A stretch of 64,000 nucleotides of DNA. Source: CAVRZJ01 sp964594125 (lineage in GTDB: Bacteria > Acidobacteriota > Thermoanaerobaculia > Thermoanaerobaculales > Thermoanaerobaculaceae). The notes beneath the pieces are model-generated. The model worked only from the letters and a program-made list of their open reading frames with translations. It ran no database searches and had not been told where the DNA came from. The stretch is taken from assembly GCA_964594125.1 (NCBI GenBank), contig CAZQLL010000007.1, positions 62,001-126,000 on the forward strand. Direction: 5' to 3'. Shown piece after piece: positions 9,356-17,086 of this stretch. The position numbers and the translations under genes are program-made. Positions within the stretch are counted from its first letter, which is position 1. Each line of letters opens with the position of its first letter.

Positions 9356-10275
9356 GGCGTCCCCCTGCCGCTCGAGCGCAGCAGGAACGCCTCGAGCGAG
9401 CTGCGTACCGGCGCCAGCGAGACGACGCGGACGCCGGCCTGGCTGAGCTCGCGCACGAGGTCGTCGCGGCGCTCGGCGCTCACCCGCAGCCACGACACGT
9501 CGCTCCCCGCGTGGCTCGCGGTGACCGGCGTGCGCGGCGGCGCTGGGAGCGTGCCGACGAACGTCACCTCGTACGCCTCGGCCTCGTCGGCGAGCAGGTC
9601 GCGCACCGTGCCGACCGACCGCACCTCGCCGTCGACCAGCACCGCGGCGCGGTCGCAGATCGTCTCCACGTCGGGGATGATGTGCGTGCTAAAGAACACC
9701 GTGGTGCCGAGCCGCTTCTGCTCGAGGATGAGGTCGCGCACGTCCGAGCGCCCGAGGGGATCGAGGCCGCTCATCGGCTCGTCGAGGATCAGAAGCTCCG
9801 GCTCGCCGAGCAGCGCCTGCGCGAGCGACACCCGCTGCAGCATCCCCTTGCTGTAGGTCCGCATCGGGCGGCCGGCGTGCGCCGCCATGCCGACCTTCTC
9901 CAGCAGGGCGCCGGCGCGCGCGCGGGCGACGCGCTGTGGCACCTGCAGCAGCGCGGCGCAGAACTCGAGGAACTCGATGCCCGAAAGGTGCTGGTAGAAC
10001 GCCGGGCTCTCGGGTGCGAAACCGAGCCGCCGCCGCGCCGCCGTCGCCGTGTGCGGCAGCCCGCACACCGTGATCTCGCCGGCGTCGGGGCGCACCAGCC
10101 CGAGGATCGCCTTGATCGTCGTCGTCTTGCCGGCGCCGTTGGGCCCCAGGAAGCCGAACACCTCGCCCGCGCCGACCGCGAACGTGACCCCGCGCAGCGC
10201 CCGCACCGGCGCCTCGAACAGCCCCGGGTGGAAGGTTTTGCGGAGATCACGGACGTGCAGCTTGGGTTCCTGCAT
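9352..10275 (-). CDS. ABC transporter ATP-binding protein (ABC-2 family, NatA/CcmA-like)
   Basis: 307 aa. The ATG is preceded by GAGGGAG. Walker A is FLGPNGAGKT (43-51), the Q-loop region follows in FAPESPAFYQHLSG, the signature is YSKGMLQR (141-148), Walker B is LLILDEP (161-167) and the switch His is in STH (196-198). The last 90 residues form the C-terminal extension seen in NatA/DrrA-type ATPases. It energises the permease encoded next in the operon. The gene follows a possible -10 box that overlaps the stop of the upstream glycosyltransferase gene, so it may begin its own transcription unit. Confidence 0.93.
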   Translation of the reverse strand: MQEPKLHVRDLRKTFHPGLFEAPVRALRGVTFAVGAGEVFGFLGPNGAGKTTTIKAILGLVRPDAGEITVCGLPHTATAARRRLGFAPESPAFYQHLSGIEFLEFCAALLQVPQRVARARAGALLEKVGMAAHAGRPMRTYSKGMLQRVSLAQALLGEPELLILDEPMSGLDPLGRSDVRDLILEQKRLGTTVFFSTHIIPDVETICDRAAVLVDGEVRSVGTVRDLLADEAEAYEVTFVGTLPAPPRTPVTASHAGSDVSWLRVSAERRDDLVRELSQAGVRVVSLAPVRSSLEAFLLRSSGRGTP

Positions 10276-10360
10276 GGCTCCCTCGCCCGGCGCCGGCGGC
10301 CCCCGACGGCGGCGCTCCCGCACCGCCCCTTCGGCCGCTCGACACGCGCTTCGCTGCCGA

Positions 10361-10366
10361 ATTATA
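10361..10366 (-). promoter_or_regulatory. Candidate -10 box (TATAAT) for the ABC unit
   Basis: On the minus strand the sequence GGCTATAAT contains a perfect -10 hexamer that overlaps the TAA stop of the glycosyltransferase gene and lies 85 nt before the ATPase ATG. I see no convincing -35 hexamer at 17 bp. In such GC-rich DNA a perfect TATAAT is rare, which is the main support. Confidence 0.4.
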
Positions 10367-11519
10367 GCCACTGTGCGGGCGCTGCCGGGCTTTGCCGCAA
10401 CGCCTCGTAGAGGACCTCCTGCTGCCGCACCATGGTGTCGCGCTCGAACTCTTCGAGACCGGCCGCGGCGGCAGCCGCCAGGCGCTCGCGCAACGCCGCG
10501 TCGCCGAGCAGCGCCGCGACACGCTCCGCGAGCGCCGCGACGTCGCCCTCGCGCACCAGAAAGCCGTTGACGCCGTCGTGCACCACCTCGTCGACGCCGT
10601 CGACCGCCATGGCGGCGACCGGCACGCCGGCCGCGCGCGCCTCGACCAGCGCGCGCGGCAGGCCCTCGAAACGCGACGTCAGCGTCGCGACGGTGGCGGC
10701 GTCGAGCAGCGCCGGTACGTCGCGCCGCCACCCCGGCAGGTGCAGCCGCCCCGCGAGCCCGGCAGCGCGCCGCAGCGCCTCGAGCGCCGGCCGCAGTTCG
10801 CCGTCGCCGGCCAGCACGAAGTGCGCCGCCGGAAAGCGGCGCACGAGCCGGGCCGCGAGCTCGACGAAGCGCTCCGGCGCCTTCTGCGGCTTGAAGCACG
10901 CCACCTGCAGCACCAGCGGCACGCCGGCGGGGATGCCGAGCTCCCGGCGCACCGCCGCGCCGCCGGCACGCTCGCGGAAGGCGCGCAGCACGATCCCTGA
11001 GCGGATCACGCTGGCGCGCTCGGGGTCGAGCAGCCCGAGGCCGACCCCCTCCTTGAGGTTGCGGCGCGACACCGCGATGAAGTGGTCCGTGAAGCGCGCC
11101 GCCAGCCGCTCGGCGGCGAGAAACGCCCAGCGCACCGGCGCGCCCTGGTGCGCGCCGAACCCGAACCCATGGATCGAGTGCACGGTGGCCGGCACGCCCT
11201 CCAGGCGCGCCGCCAGCCGGCCGAGAACCCCCGCCTTCGACGAGTGCGTGTGCACGATGTCCGGCTGGAAGGCCCGGATCGCGCCGCGCAGCTCGGCGAG
11301 CGCAGCGCGGTCGGCGCCCGGGCGCACCTCGCGCACCAGATGGGGCAGCGAGAACAAGCGCAGGTCGGCGATCCTCCGCGCCTCCCCGTCGAGCTCGGCG
11401 CCGACGCCGCAGGCGAGCGCCACCTCGAAGCGTCCGCGGTCGAGCAGCGTGACGGTATCGAGGGTGTTGCGCTGCGCCCCGCCGAGCTCGAGCAGGGTGA
11501 TCGCGTGCAGCACGCGCAT
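10362..11519 (-). CDS. Family 4 (GT-B) glycosyltransferase
   Basis: 385 aa from the ATG at 11519. A GTG three codons upstream (11528) overlaps the TGA of the oxidoreductase gene and is an equally good start. The N-terminal fold opens with MRVLHAITLLELGGAQRN, the glycine-rich acceptor-side loop of GT4 enzymes. Further on are HTHSSKAGVLGRLAA and, in the donor-binding half, LTSRFEGLPRALVEARAAG, whose E-x7-E pattern is the GT4 nucleotide-sugar signature. It probably transfers a hexose or amino sugar at the cytoplasmic face during surface-glycan assembly. It is the last gene of a run that includes a WecA-like transferase and a GT2. Confidence 0.9.
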   Translation of the reverse strand: MRVLHAITLLELGGAQRNTLDTVTLLDRGRFEVALACGVGAELDGEARRIADLRLFSLPHLVREVRPGADRAALAELRGAIRAFQPDIVHTHSSKAGVLGRLAARLEGVPATVHSIHGFGFGAHQGAPVRWAFLAAERLAARFTDHFIAVSRRNLKEGVGLGLLDPERASVIRSGIVLRAFRERAGGAAVRRELGIPAGVPLVLQVACFKPQKAPERFVELAARLVRRFPAAHFVLAGDGELRPALEALRRAAGLAGRLHLPGWRRDVPALLDAATVATLTSRFEGLPRALVEARAAGVPVAAMAVDGVDEVVHDGVNGFLVREGDVAALAERVAALLGDAALRERLAAAAAAGLEEFERDTMVRQQEVLYEALRQSPAAPAQWL

Positions 11520-11524
11520 GCGGC

Positions 11525-12976
11525 TCACGGCGCCAGCCGGCGCGCCACCGCGGCGCCGTCCCACAGCGCGTCCTCCATCGTCGAGTACTTCCACTCCGCC
11601 CAGCGGCCGGCCAGCAGCACGCCGGCGGCGCGGAAGGCGTCGCGCAGCGCCGCCACCGCCGCCGGGCGCGCGCGGTCGAACACGACGTAGGCGGGATCGA
11701 TGCGGGCGAGCGCCGTCGTCGCGATCGCACCGCGGTCGCGCAGCAGCCCGAGCGCGGCGAGGCCGTCGAGGCAGCGCTCGACGAGGCCGGCGGCGGGCTC
11801 CGCGCCGGCCGGGACACTGCACTCCACCGACAGCGTGTGGCACCCGGGCGGCGCGAGGTCGCCGTGATTGGAGGGGATGCCGACGCGGTAGAACGGGTAG
11901 CGCTCCTCCGGCACGTACAGCCAGTGCTCGCGCCGCGGCGGCGCGCCGCGCACCCCGAGGTTGAGGTTGATCACCGCGACCGCTCGCAGGTGCGCCGCCG
12001 CCGCGCGCGCCGGAGCCGGCAGGTCGACGGCCATCGCCGCCAGGTGCGACAGCGGCGCGGTGGCTACCAGCGCGTCCCACCGCAGGCGCTCGCCCGAGGC
12101 GAGCTCGAGCTCGCGCTCCGCCAGCGAAAGCCGCACCACCTCGGCGCCGAGGCGCACCTCGCCGGCGCCGGCCGCGAGCGCCTCGGCGAGGCACTGGATG
12201 CCGCCGCGCCGCGGGTAGAGGAACGTCGCGTTGTACCCGATACGCCCGCGGTAGAGCCCGAGCGCGCCGTCGATCACGTCGGCGAGCGCCGGCCGCGGCA
12301 CGTAGCGCCCGACCCACTCGGTGGTCAGCTCCTCCGGCTCGGCGCAGTACAGCTTGCGGTTGTAAGGGAAAAAGAAGTGGCGCGCGAACCCGGCGCCGAA
12401 GCGCGCCGTGACCCACTCCGCGAAGCTCGCCGGGTCGGCCGCCGGCGGCCCCGCGAGCTGCGCCTCGACGAAGCCGAGCAGGCAGTCGCGGCGGACCGCC
12501 GCGGGCAGGCGATGGGTGTGGATCTGCAGCGGGTACGGCGTCACCTTCCCTGCGAGCGCGATCCCGGCGCGGCGGCGGTGGGGGCGCAGCGCGCGCCGCA
12601 CCCCGAGCTCGGTGAGCAGCGGCTCGCTGTCGGGCCGGCCGAGGTGCAGCAGGTGCCCGGTGAGGTCGAAGTGGAAACCGTCCTGCGCGAGCGAGCGGCA
12701 GGCGCCGCCCACGCTTTCGCCACGCTCGAGCACGCGGACGCCGACGCCGCGGCGGCCGAGGTGCCACGCGGCCGACAGGCCGGTGAGCCCCGCGCCGACG
12801 ACCACCACGCGCTTGGGAGCTTGTGAAGAAGCCTCTTCACACGCTCTTCCTATCTCATGAGGGGCGGGCCGCTGCCCGCCCCTCGCCCGCGACGTGCGGT
12901 CGCGGGCTTCACCCCACCCGCCGCCGAGCCTGCGGCTCGGCGCCTGAGAGCCCGTGGTTCGCTCACGGGCTTTCAT
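11525..12976 (-). CDS. FAD-dependent amine-oxidase-type oxidoreductase with odd N-terminal extension
   Basis: 483 aa if started at the ATG that overlaps the upstream TGA (ATGA). The recognisable protein begins only at a GTG at 12808, with VVVVGAGLTGLSAAW, the Rossmann GxGxxG that binds FAD, followed by an ERGESVGG motif. The intervening 56 codons are encoded by a five-hairpin array and look non-globular (Arg/Gly/Pro-rich), so 12808 or 12805 may be the true start. The body resembles protoporphyrinogen-oxidase or UDP-galactopyranose-mutase-like flavoproteins (HFFFPYNRKLYC, GRWAEWKYSTMEDAL near the C-terminus). This class is common in polysaccharide clusters, where it may modify a nucleotide sugar. 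That function is inferred from context. Confidence 0.8.
   Translation of the reverse strand: MKARERTTGSQAPSRRLGGGWGEARDRTSRARGGQRPAPHEIGRACEEASSQAPKRVVVVGAGLTGLSAAWHLGRRGVGVRVLERGESVGGACRSLAQDGFHFDLTGHLLHLGRPDSEPLLTELGVRRALRPHRRRAGIALAGKVTPYPLQIHTHRLPAAVRRDCLLGFVEAQLAGPPAADPASFAEWVTARFGAGFARHFFFPYNRKLYCAEPEELTTEWVGRYVPRPALADVIDGALGLYRGRIGYNATFLYPRRGGIQCLAEALAAGAGEVRLGAEVVRLSLAERELELASGERLRWDALVATAPLSHLAAMAVDLPAPARAAAAHLRAVAVINLNLGVRGAPPRREHWLYVPEERYPFYRVGIPSNHGDLAPPGCHTLSVECSVPAGAEPAAGLVERCLDGLAALGLLRDRGAIATTALARIDPAYVVFDRARPAAVAALRDAFRAAGVLLAGRWAEWKYSTMEDALWDGAAVARRLAP
12823..12971. repeat. Array of five consecutive perfect hairpins
   Basis: Five inverted repeats lie one after another in 149 bases. 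12823-12840 has 7-bp arms (GTGAAGA/TCTTCAC). 12860-12883 has 10-bp arms (AGGGGCGGGC/GCCCGCCCCT). 12885-12907 has 9-bp arms (GCCCGCGAC/GTCGCGGGC). 12923-12941 has 8-bp arms (GCCGAGCC/GGCTCGGC). 12949-12971 has 8-bp arms (AGCCCGTG/CACGGGCT). Loops are 3-7 nt. The array sits between the stop of the WecA-like gene and the first conserved codon of the FAD oxidoreductase, and is in frame with the latter. Confidence 0.85.
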
Positions 12977-13983
12977 CGCCGCCCCATGTCGATGCGCGCG
13001 AGGTACGCCAGCAGCACCAGCAGCGCCGTGAAGAAGACCGCGCCCGCCGCGAGCGCGGCCTGCCATCCCCACACCGCCACGCTGCCGATGCCGAGCAGCG
13101 AGCCGGCGGCGGTGATCGCGTAGCAGATCAGCACCGTCGGCCGCACGCGGCCGCCGAGCGCCCGCCGCAGGCGCAGCGGGAAGTGGTCGGGGCTGCCGTG
13201 CCAGAACGGTCTGCCGGCGCGCGCCCGCAGCACGCTGACGTACGCAGTGTCGGCCAGCGGCACCGCGAGGATCGCCAGCGGCGCCAGGAACCCGGCCGGG
13301 CTGCGGTCGGAGAAGCGCAGCGCCAGCGTGATGGCGCCCAGCGAGATGCCGACCGCCAGCGAGCCGGCGTCGCCGAGATAGATCCGGGCCGGGTGGAAGT
13401 TGAACACCGCGAAGCCGCCGAGCGCTCCGGCGAGCGCGAGCGCGCAGGCGGCGAGCTGGAGCTGGCCGGTGGTATAGGCGACGGCGGCCAGCGCCGCCCC
13501 GGCGATGGCGCCGACGCCGGCCGCCAGCCCGTCCATGATGTCGAGCAGGTTGAACGCGTTCGCGACGCCGAGCAGCCACAGCGCGGCGAGCGGCCAGCGC
13601 AGCGCCGGCGGCACCTCGGCGAGCTCGATCACCGCCCCCGAGCGCAGCAGCGCGAACACCGCAACCGCCTGGCCGGCGAGCTTGGCGGGCGGCGTCAGCA
13701 CGCCGAAGTCGTCGACCAGCCCGACCAGCAGCGTCAGCGTGCCGGCGAGCAGCAGCCCGAGGGTCATGTGGTCGAACGGCAGCACGGTGCCGAGGCCGAT
13801 CAGGTAGGCGAGAAACACGGCGAGGCCGCCCAGGTACGGCACCGGCTCCGCCTGCCGCTTGAGGTTGCCGTCGGGGCGGTCGACGATGCCGAAGCGCAGC
13901 GCCGCCTGGCGCGCCACCGGCGTGAAGTAGACCGCGAGCAGCAGCGACAGCGCGAACGCCAGCGGCGGCAGCAGCGGGTTCAC
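12973..13983 (-). CDS. WecA/MraY-family undecaprenyl-phosphate sugar-1-phosphate transferase
   Basis: 336 aa from a GTG overlapping the TGA of the GT2 gene. It is a polytopic inner-membrane protein with about ten hydrophobic segments. Family motifs are present: LVDDFG (Asp91/Asp92, Mg-binding), NAFNLLDIMDG (142-152), HPARIYLGDAGS (197-208), and a late cytoplasmic PDHFPLRL motif with the conserved His. This family moves a sugar-1-phosphate (often GlcNAc-1-P) from UDP-sugar to undecaprenyl phosphate, starting O-antigen or capsule synthesis. It is coupled both upstream (GT2) and downstream (FAD oxidoreductase), consistent with a role as the initiating enzyme of the cluster's glycan. Confidence 0.93.
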   Translation of the reverse strand: MNPLLPPLAFALSLLLAVYFTPVARQAALRFGIVDRPDGNLKRQAEPVPYLGGLAVFLAYLIGLGTVLPFDHMTLGLLLAGTLTLLVGLVDDFGVLTPPAKLAGQAVAVFALLRSGAVIELAEVPPALRWPLAALWLLGVANAFNLLDIMDGLAAGVGAIAGAALAAVAYTTGQLQLAACALALAGALGGFAVFNFHPARIYLGDAGSLAVGISLGAITLALRFSDRSPAGFLAPLAILAVPLADTAYVSVLRARAGRPFWHGSPDHFPLRLRRALGGRVRPTVLICYAITAAGSLLGIGSVAVWGWQAALAAGAVFFTALLVLLAYLARIDMGRR

Positions 13984-14924
13984 GGCAGCTCCGCGAGGCG
14001 GCGGCGTGCGATCGTCCGCCGCTGCCTCCAGGCCGCCGCCAGGCGCGGCAGCTCGCGCACGAGCGCCGGCAGCACGCGCGGCCGCAGCAGCAGGGTGAGG
14101 CTCACCATCGCGGCATCCGCGAGCAACAGTACGGGCGCCCGCCATGCGAAATCAACCGGGTGCAGGTTGCGCACGAGCGTCGCCCAGCGGTTGACCAGGA
14201 TGCACGCGGCGGCGCGCGGCGTGCGCCGCAGGGTGAGCGGACCGCGCCCGGGCGCTGCGGTGGCGCCGCGGCGGTGGTGCGCCACCGCTGCCGGCTCGTA
14301 GCGCACGTGCCACCCCGCGTTGCAGGTGCGCCAGCCGAGGTCGAGGTCCTCCCAGAACGCGAAGAACTCGGTCGGGAAGGGATCGCCGCCGACCGCCGCG
14401 GACGCCAGCGCCGCGCGCCGATACACCATGCCGGCGCCGCACGCCGCGAGCACGCGCTCGGGCTCGAGGAAGCGCCCCGCCGCCGGCTCGCCGTAGCCGC
14501 GGTCGCGCACGCGCAGCAGCAGCGGCGTGAGCTCCTGGCCGCAGGAGTCGAGCGTCTCGCCGTCGAGGCGCAGCAGGCGCGGCGCCACCGCGCCGGCACG
14601 CGGGTCGCTCGCGAACACGGCCGCGCAGCGCGCGAGCAGATCCGGGGCGGCGAAGCAGTCGGGGTTGAAGAACCCCACGACCTCGACCGCGGGCGCCAGC
14701 GCCGCCAGGCCGGCGGCGCAACCGCCCGCGTAGCCGCGGTTTTCCACCAGCGGCACGCCGCGCACTCCGGCCGGCGGCGCCGCCGCCAACGCCGCCGTGC
14801 CGTCGGTCGAGGCGCAATCGACCAGCACCACCTCCACCGGCGGCCGCTGCGCCAGCAGCGCCTCCAGGCACAGCGCCAGGTCCGGACCGCCGTCGTGGTT
14901 GACCACCACCGCCGCCGACCTCAT
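13980..14924 (-). CDS. Family 2 glycosyltransferase
   Basis: 314 aa. The ATG overlaps the upstream TGA. GT-A features are present: AVVVNHDGG at the N-terminus, LVDCASTDGT (nucleotide-binding Asp), ENRGYAGG, and GFFNPDCF in place of the DxD metal motif, as in rhamnosyltransferase-like GT2 enzymes. FFAFWEDLDLGWR contains the catalytic-region ED motif. A C-terminal hydrophobic segment (about residues 268-288) suggests membrane attachment. It probably adds one sugar to the lipid-linked intermediate made by the WecA-like enzyme. The gene is coupled by 4-base overlaps on both sides. Confidence 0.92.
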   Translation of the reverse strand: MRSAAVVVNHDGGPDLALCLEALLAQRPPVEVVLVDCASTDGTAALAAAPPAGVRGVPLVENRGYAGGCAAGLAALAPAVEVVGFFNPDCFAAPDLLARCAAVFASDPRAGAVAPRLLRLDGETLDSCGQELTPLLLRVRDRGYGEPAAGRFLEPERVLAACGAGMVYRRAALASAAVGGDPFPTEFFAFWEDLDLGWRTCNAGWHVRYEPAAVAHHRRGATAAPGRGPLTLRRTPRAAACILVNRWATLVRNLHPVDFAWRAPVLLLADAAMVSLTLLLRPRVLPALVRELPRLAAAWRQRRTIARRRLAELP

Positions 14925-15976
14925 CGCCGCGCCGCCTCCCGCCACACCTCCACGTGGCGGCGGGCGCACTCCCGCCAGGTGAAGCGCGCGGCGAGCCGGG
15001 GCCCGGCCGCGCGCAACGCCGCGGCGCGCCCGCCGGCGGCGAGCACCGCGCGGCAGGCGGCGGCGAGCGCGCCGGCATCGCCGGACGCGAACGGCTCGAT
15101 TGCGCCGGTGAAGTGCTCGCGGTGCACGTCGATGTCGGAGGCGACCACCGCGGCGCCGCAGGCAAGCGCCTCGAGCACCGGCAGGTCGAACCCCTCGCCG
15201 CGCGACGGCGCCAGCACCGCCGCGGCGCCGGCGTACAGCGCCGGCAGGTCCGCGTCGTCGACGCGGCCGAGCCGCCGCACCCACGGCGGCGGCGCCGCGA
15301 GCTCGCGCACCGCCGCCCGCACCTCCCCGGCGACGGCGAGCTCGACGTCGTGGCCCCCGGCGCGCAGTGTTGCGGCGGCCGCGAGCGCGAGGTCGAGACC
15401 GCGCCGCGGCTCGAGCGCGCCGAGCTGCAGCAGGTACGGCGCCCGCAGACCGAGCCGCGCCGATACGGCGGCGATCGCCGCCGGCGGCGGCGGCGCGAAA
15501 CGGCTCGCGTCGAGGCCGTACGGGATCACCGCGACGCGAGCGCGCGGCACGCCGCACAGGGCGACGATCTTCGCGGCGTTGGCCTCGCCCGACGCCACGA
15601 CGGCGGCGGCGCGCCGCGCGCCGCGCGGCAGCAGCCAGCGGATCGGACCGTGCCACGAGCGGGGGAACCACTCCGGGTGCTCGAGTACGAGCACGTCGTG
15701 CACCGCCACCGTGTACGGGCAGGCGGGCCGCAGCGGCGGGTAGTAGAACGGGAAGTGGAAGACGTCGAAGCCGCGCCCGCTGGCGCGCTGCAGATCCCAC
15801 AGCACCCACGGCAGCGTCCGGCGGCGGCGACCCGGCCGCACCACCTCGATCGACGCACCGCCGCCGAGCTCGGCGAGGCCCACGAGCAGTCCCTCGAGGT
15901 AGCGCGCGACGCCAGCCCGCGGCGGCAGCAGGCACTTGCCGTCGATCCCGACCCGGGGCGTGTCCGGGCGCCGCAG
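14921..15976 (-). CDS. GT-B glycosyltransferase (GT4-like), unusual start
   Basis: About 351 aa. The conserved N-terminus (RVGIDGKCLLPPRAGVARYL, with the usual GIDG and G-x2-RY motifs) has no in-frame ATG or GTG near it. The nearest candidate is CTG at 15976, used here. An ATG at 15993 lies in another frame and would need a one-base shift. The C-terminal half has LAPSRGEGFDLPVLEALACG, the GT4 donor-binding E-x7-E motif. Its 5' end directly abuts the divergent glycosyltransferase at 15992, leaving no room for a conventional promoter. Either the start is non-ATG or there is a small sequence error. Confidence 0.8.
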   Translation of the reverse strand: MRRPDTPRVGIDGKCLLPPRAGVARYLEGLLVGLAELGGGASIEVVRPGRRRRTLPWVLWDLQRASGRGFDVFHFPFYYPPLRPACPYTVAVHDVLVLEHPEWFPRSWHGPIRWLLPRGARRAAAVVASGEANAAKIVALCGVPRARVAVIPYGLDASRFAPPPPAAIAAVSARLGLRAPYLLQLGALEPRRGLDLALAAAATLRAGGHDVELAVAGEVRAAVRELAAPPPWVRRLGRVDDADLPALYAGAAAVLAPSRGEGFDLPVLEALACGAAVVASDIDVHREHFTGAIEPFASGDAGALAAACRAVLAAGGRAAALRAAGPRLAARFTWRECARRHVEVWREAARR

Positions 15977-15991
15977 CGCCGCGCCTGTGGC

Positions 15992-17086
15992 ATGATCGCG
16001 GCGGTGCTCGTCGGCTACGACGCCCGCGCCGCGTTCCGCGACCCGCAGCGCGGCTTCGGGCGGGTCACCCGCTCGCTCGCGGATGCCCTGCTCGCGCTCC
16101 TGCCCGGCCAAGTGGTCGTCTTCGTCCCGCACCGCTCCCAGGTCCCTCCGTCATGGTACAGGCTCGCGGCGCGCGTCGTGCCCCTGCGCCGCCCGGCCCG
16201 CGGCGCGTTCCTCGTCGACCCGGTGGCGTGGCGGTGGACGCTCGCCCGCGCTCCCGTGGACGTCCTCCACCTTCCCGCCTGGGGTGTGCCGCCCGGGCTG
16301 CCGGTCCCGGTGGTGGCGACCGGCTACGACGCCACGCCGCTGCGCTTCCCCTCGCCGCCGCAGGCGTGGCCGCGCCGGCGGCTCGCGATGGCGCTGCGCT
16401 CGCTCTCCCGCGCGGAGCTGGTGCATGCCATCTCGGCGCACGCCCGCGACGAGCTGGCGGCGTTTGCCGGCGTGCCGCGCGAGCGTTGCCGCGTCGTTCA
16501 TCTCGGCGCCGGGCCGCCGTTCGCGCCGGCACCGGAGGCGGCGCCGCCTCGCCATCTGCTCTACGTCGGCGGTCTCGACCCGCACAAGAACCTCGACCTG
16601 CTCGCCGCCGTCCTCGCCGCTCCCGGCGCCCGGCGGCTGCCGGAGCTGGTGCTCGCTGGGCCGCGGTCGGCCGCCGGCTCCCCGCTCGCCGCGGCGGTTG
16701 CGTCGGGACGGGCGCGCCTTGCGCCCGCTCCTTCCGACGAGGAGCTTGCGGCGCTCTACCGCGGAGCCCTGGCGCTCGTCCTGCCGTCGCGCAACGAGGG
16801 GTTCGGGCTGCCCGTCGTCGAGGCGATGGCGTGCGGCTGCCCGGTGCTCGCCGCCGCCGCCGGCGCCCTTCCCGAGGTGTGCGGCGAGGCCGCCGCACTG
16901 CTCCCGCCGGACCGCCCGGAGGCCTGGCTGTCGGCGCTCATGGAGCTCGCGGCGAACGACGAGCGCCGGCGCGCGCTGGCGCACGCCGGTCTCGCCAGCG
17001 CCCGCGCGCTGACGTGGGAGGCGACCGCGCGCGGCGTCGCCGAGGTCTACCGCGAGGCGATGCGCGCCGTCAGCTCGCGCAGGTGA
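15992..17086 (+). CDS. GT-B glycosyltransferase (GT4-like)
   Basis: 364 aa from ATG; a GTG at codon 5 (VLVGYDAR) is also possible. The opening VGYDARAAFRDPQRGFGRV mirrors the GIDGR...G-x2-RY opening of the divergent neighbour, so the two are likely paralogues. The donor site contains LPSRNEGFGLPVVEAMACG (E-x7-E). YVGGLDPHKNLD is the typical glycine/His-Lys hinge motif of mannosyl- and other GT4 transferases. It is the only plus-strand gene in this part of the polysaccharide cluster, and its last 40 bases overlap the tail of the convergent membrane fusion gene. Confidence 0.9.
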   Translation: MIAAVLVGYDARAAFRDPQRGFGRVTRSLADALLALLPGQVVVFVPHRSQVPPSWYRLAARVVPLRRPARGAFLVDPVAWRWTLARAPVDVLHLPAWGVPPGLPVPVVATGYDATPLRFPSPPQAWPRRRLAMALRSLSRAELVHAISAHARDELAAFAGVPRERCRVVHLGAGPPFAPAPEAAPPRHLLYVGGLDPHKNLDLLAAVLAAPGARRLPELVLAGPRSAAGSPLAAAVASGRARLAPAPSDEELAALYRGALALVLPSRNEGFGLPVVEAMACGCPVLAAAAGALPEVCGEAAALLPPDRPEAWLSALMELAANDERRRALAHAGLASARALTWEATARGVAEVYREAMRAVSSRR

